From NCBI RefSeq assembly GCF_023115355.1, contig NZ_CP096021.1:1-64000 (forward strand): a stretch of DNA of 64,000 nt. The letters run 5' to 3'. The position numbers and the translations under genes were made by a program. This document shows positions 62,108 to 64,000 of this stretch, piece after piece. The notes under the pieces are model-generated. The model was not told where the DNA came from. It ran no database searches and worked only from the letters and a program-made list of their open reading frames with translations. This DNA is from Halocatena salina. GTDB lineage: Archaea > Halobacteriota > Halobacteria > Halobacteriales > Haloarculaceae. Each line of letters opens with the position of its first letter. The stretch's first letter is position 1.

Positions 62108-63265
62108 TCAGCCTGCACGGAGTCTGTTTCGATGTTCGGATCGCACCGTTTCGTAGGCCGCAAGCCCAACGAACAGCGCTGTGAGAACTGCGAGAGCGGC
62201 GATAGCGGGAACCCGAACCGCTAGGGGGGTCAACACGAGGGCGGCGGCGGCCACAACGAGCCGCAGGACGCTGATGTTACCGTGGTCGCGGTATCGGAAG
62301 GCGTTGTGTCCGATCAGATAGACTGCACCGCCACCGAACAGAGCGACGGCAGCGATTATCCCGAGCGGCTCGCCGGTGTGTGCGAGGGTTTGCTCGATAC
62401 CGAGCGCGACGAAGATGATGCTCCCGACCATCAGGAGGTGGATATAGCTGTACGAATCACGCGCCATCTGTGTTTGTTCGTGGCCGCTGGCCGCAGCAAG
62501 GGTTTGTTCTGCGGCAAGTACGACGTAGTCGAAGTAGAGCCACCACAGTGCGATGACGAGTACAATCCCGAGGAGGGCAGCGAGGACGACACTGAAACCG
62601 AGTTCCAATCCCTCCGCCCCGACGCCGATCGCCACGAGCGATTCACCTAGCGCGATGATGAGAACGAGTCGGTGGCGTTCGACGAAGTGCTCAACATTGA
62701 CGTGAAATCCCTTGACGCCGCGTACGAACACGATACCGTAATCGAGTGCGAGTGCCACAATCCAGAGTACCCCTTCGAACAGCCCATCGAAGAATCCGGC
62801 GATGACAATCAGTGCTGGTCCGCCAAAGAATCCCGGCGCGGCTCGGAGGACTGCATTGCGCGTTTCGGGCGGAGTGGCAACTGCATAAAGAAGGACATGC
62901 AGGACCCGAACGACGAAGTAGGCGACGCCGAAGAGCACCCCATCATCGCCGAACGCGCCGGGCACAGAAAGCGCGACGATAAGCATGGCCACCATCGCGG
63001 TGAGGATCACAGAGCGCGCAGGTAACATCTCCTCGGCGGGCACAGCACCAGTGAGCCACGAGTAAGTGACCCACGCCCACCACAGCATCGCGAACAGCGC
63101 CGCACCGCGCGCCATACCGGTCCACGTGAGGTTCTCGACGAGGAACCCGGTAACCTGAGTGAACGCGAAGACGAATACCAGATCGAAAAACAGCTCTAAG
63201 GGAGTGACATCCTGTTCTTGTTCGACGCCGTCTTGTTCTGCAACGACCGATCCGTTCGTGCTCAT
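62108..63265 (-). CDS. ltrA: LtrA-family low-temperature-requirement membrane protein
   Basis: A 385-aa multi-helix membrane protein of the LtrA family, with about 10-11 helices. Family landmarks are TPLELFFDLVFVFAFTQVTGFLVEN near the N terminus, HFVERHRLVLIIALGESLVAIGVG near the middle, LWWLYFDY, and the last helix LFVGLAAYETVRSEHRN. Function is poorly known (cold growth in Listeria). A second, decayed copy of its C terminus lies just upstream (63475-63865), suggesting a former tandem duplication. The start could be either of two nearby ATGs (63277 or 63265). Confidence 0.88.
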   Translation of the reverse strand: MSTNGSVVAEQDGVEQEQDVTPLELFFDLVFVFAFTQVTGFLVENLTWTGMARGAALFAMLWWAWVTYSWLTGAVPAEEMLPARSVILTAMVAMLIVALSVPGAFGDDGVLFGVAYFVVRVLHVLLYAVATPPETRNAVLRAAPGFFGGPALIVIAGFFDGLFEGVLWIVALALDYGIVFVRGVKGFHVNVEHFVERHRLVLIIALGESLVAIGVGAEGLELGFSVVLAALLGIVLVIALWWLYFDYVVLAAEQTLAAASGHEQTQMARDSYSYIHLLMVGSIIFVALGIEQTLAHTGEPLGIIAAVALFGGGAVYLIGHNAFRYRDHGNISVLRLVVAAAALVLTPLAVRVPAIAALAVLTALFVGLAAYETVRSEHRNRLRAG

Positions 63266-63474
63266 CAGTGTCTTCATGGAGCAACAGCGACTTCAAAATT
63301 TACGCCTCCGGGGAAGTTCGCCGTCCACCATGAAGATGTCTGACCATCGTGAAGTGGATGGGCCTGTATGAATCGCGCGCTAGTACCGTCTGTTCGTGGT
63401 CACTCTCGCTGACGAGACCCTGCTCTGCTCGATGACTGTTTATCTCGTTGTCAGTCCAACAATCGAACGTCGAG

Positions 63475-63865
63475 TCATTCCCCGCGGATCAAGTGGCGCA
63501 ACTCGGAATATATCGTCTCGAAGATCGCGAGGCCGACGAACAGGACCACGAGCGCGGCAACGATCGCAGTAACGAGTCGAGGCGCGCTGACGCTGCCGAT
63601 ATCACGCAACTGTCAGGCTGTATCCCCGAATAGATAGAGCGCGCCGCCGCCACACGTTGTACATCCTTCGTCTGATGACACATATATGATGCTACCCGTA
63701 TGAGCGCGATCTCCATGCTCGTGTGGCACGTTCCGTACGACACCTGCGACGGTGACAGATTCCTGTTCCAGTTTCTCGATGTCCTCGGTTTCGTCCGCGT
63801 ACTTTCGCTTCGGGATCGAGTCCCATCTCGTCGTACGCAGTCTGTACCGTCCGGCGCTCATCCAT
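63475..63865 (-). pseudogene. Decayed gene with the C-terminal end of a second LtrA
   Basis: The minus-strand start MDERRTVQTAYDEMGLDPEAK shifts frame near 63795 into YADETEDIEKLEQESVTVAGVVRNVPHEHGDRAHTGSIIYVSSDE, a block I do not recognise. It then passes into GGGALYLFGDTA, a TGA, and QLRDIGSVSAPRLVTAIVAALVVLFVGLAIFETIYSELRHLIRGE. The last part mirrors the LtrA C terminus (GGGAVYLIGHNA...YRDHGNISVLRLV...LFVGLAAYETVRSEHRNRLR) with a short internal deletion. So a second ltrA was deleted and fused to the 5' part of another gene. In 63278-63474 nothing is seen. Confidence 0.6.
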
Positions 63866-64000
63866 ACCTATCTTAGTGATCAATTCCACTTTAATTCATA
63901 TAGAGAATATCTATATAATACACGACAGCGACACCGTGATGCTCGTCGGAGGCGTCTAGTATTTGCCGAAGATGTTCCTGAGGAGCCCCCGGTTCAATGG

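Noticed and set aside
63956-64000. Possible end of a minus-strand gene entering from the right edge (…GLLRNIFGKY then TAG)
   Set aside because: Only 14 codons are inside the window, and another minus-strand frame across the same bases looks equally protein-like.

Overview
This window comes from a halophilic archaeon (class Halobacteria). The evidence is acidic proteins, Orc1/Cdc6 initiators with haloarchaeal origin repeats, TATA boxes about 27-30 bases ahead of leaderless starts, Tat-type lipoprotein signals, an HTH_10 (Bat-type) regulator, and halocin C8-like and haloarchaeal nitrate-assimilation genes. It carries a ParA-type partition cassette, two Orc1/Cdc6 genes each with its own repeat family, one insertion sequence and many decayed genes. 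I read it as part of a large plasmid or secondary replicon. By eye G+C is moderate, with AT-rich accessory islands; I did not compute it. The genus is not determined.

Layout. 0-2 kb: ParA, a small acidic partner, a repeat-rich putative centromere, and a lone CRISPR-repeat-like element. 2-6.3 kb: a broken DUF2264 gene, a PPOX-family flavoprotein, a zinc-ribbon protein coupled to a 49-aa membrane peptide, and a membrane protein. 6.7-12.3 kb is the most unusual island: a short Tat-signal peptide converging on a DUF3784-like membrane protein; a 179-aa protein with a Val/Ala-alternating tail followed by a radical SAM enzyme (a likely RiPP pair); and a 1090-aa STAND-type NTPase with near-identical TPR repeats. 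14-18 kb: two replication initiators and their repeats. 18.6-29 kb: a serine hydrolase, a broken lrp gene, glutamine synthetase, then nitrate reductase, nitrate transporter and nitrite reductase. Together these last genes form a nitrate-to-ammonium-to-glutamine assimilation module.

29-49 kb: an iron-type solute-binding lipoprotein behind metal-regulator-like palindromes; DoxX and AhpD-like proteins behind an HTH_10 regulator; an HtpX-type protease; a three-gene ABC operon; a halocin C8-like precursor; an MFS exporter operon; a decayed IS4-type element; and a methyltransferase/reductase pair. 49.5-56.9 kb: a deletion fusing two truncated convergent genes (an alpha/beta hydrolase and a mercuric-reductase-like gene), an ArsR regulator, remnants of trkH and trkA, an APC transporter fused to Usp domains, a Usp protein, and an Lrp-RCK_C regulator. 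57-64 kb: isochorismatase, VOC and esterase genes, then fragments of MBL-fold, aldehyde dehydrogenase, CoA-disulfide-reductase-like and amino-acid permease genes, an intact LtrA gene and remains of a second one.

The common thread is a dynamic accessory replicon. It has working replication and nitrogen modules, several peptide-antibiotic-like loci and one candidate defence gene, set among genes caught at different stages of decay. Family assignments are from motifs read by eye; no database search was run.
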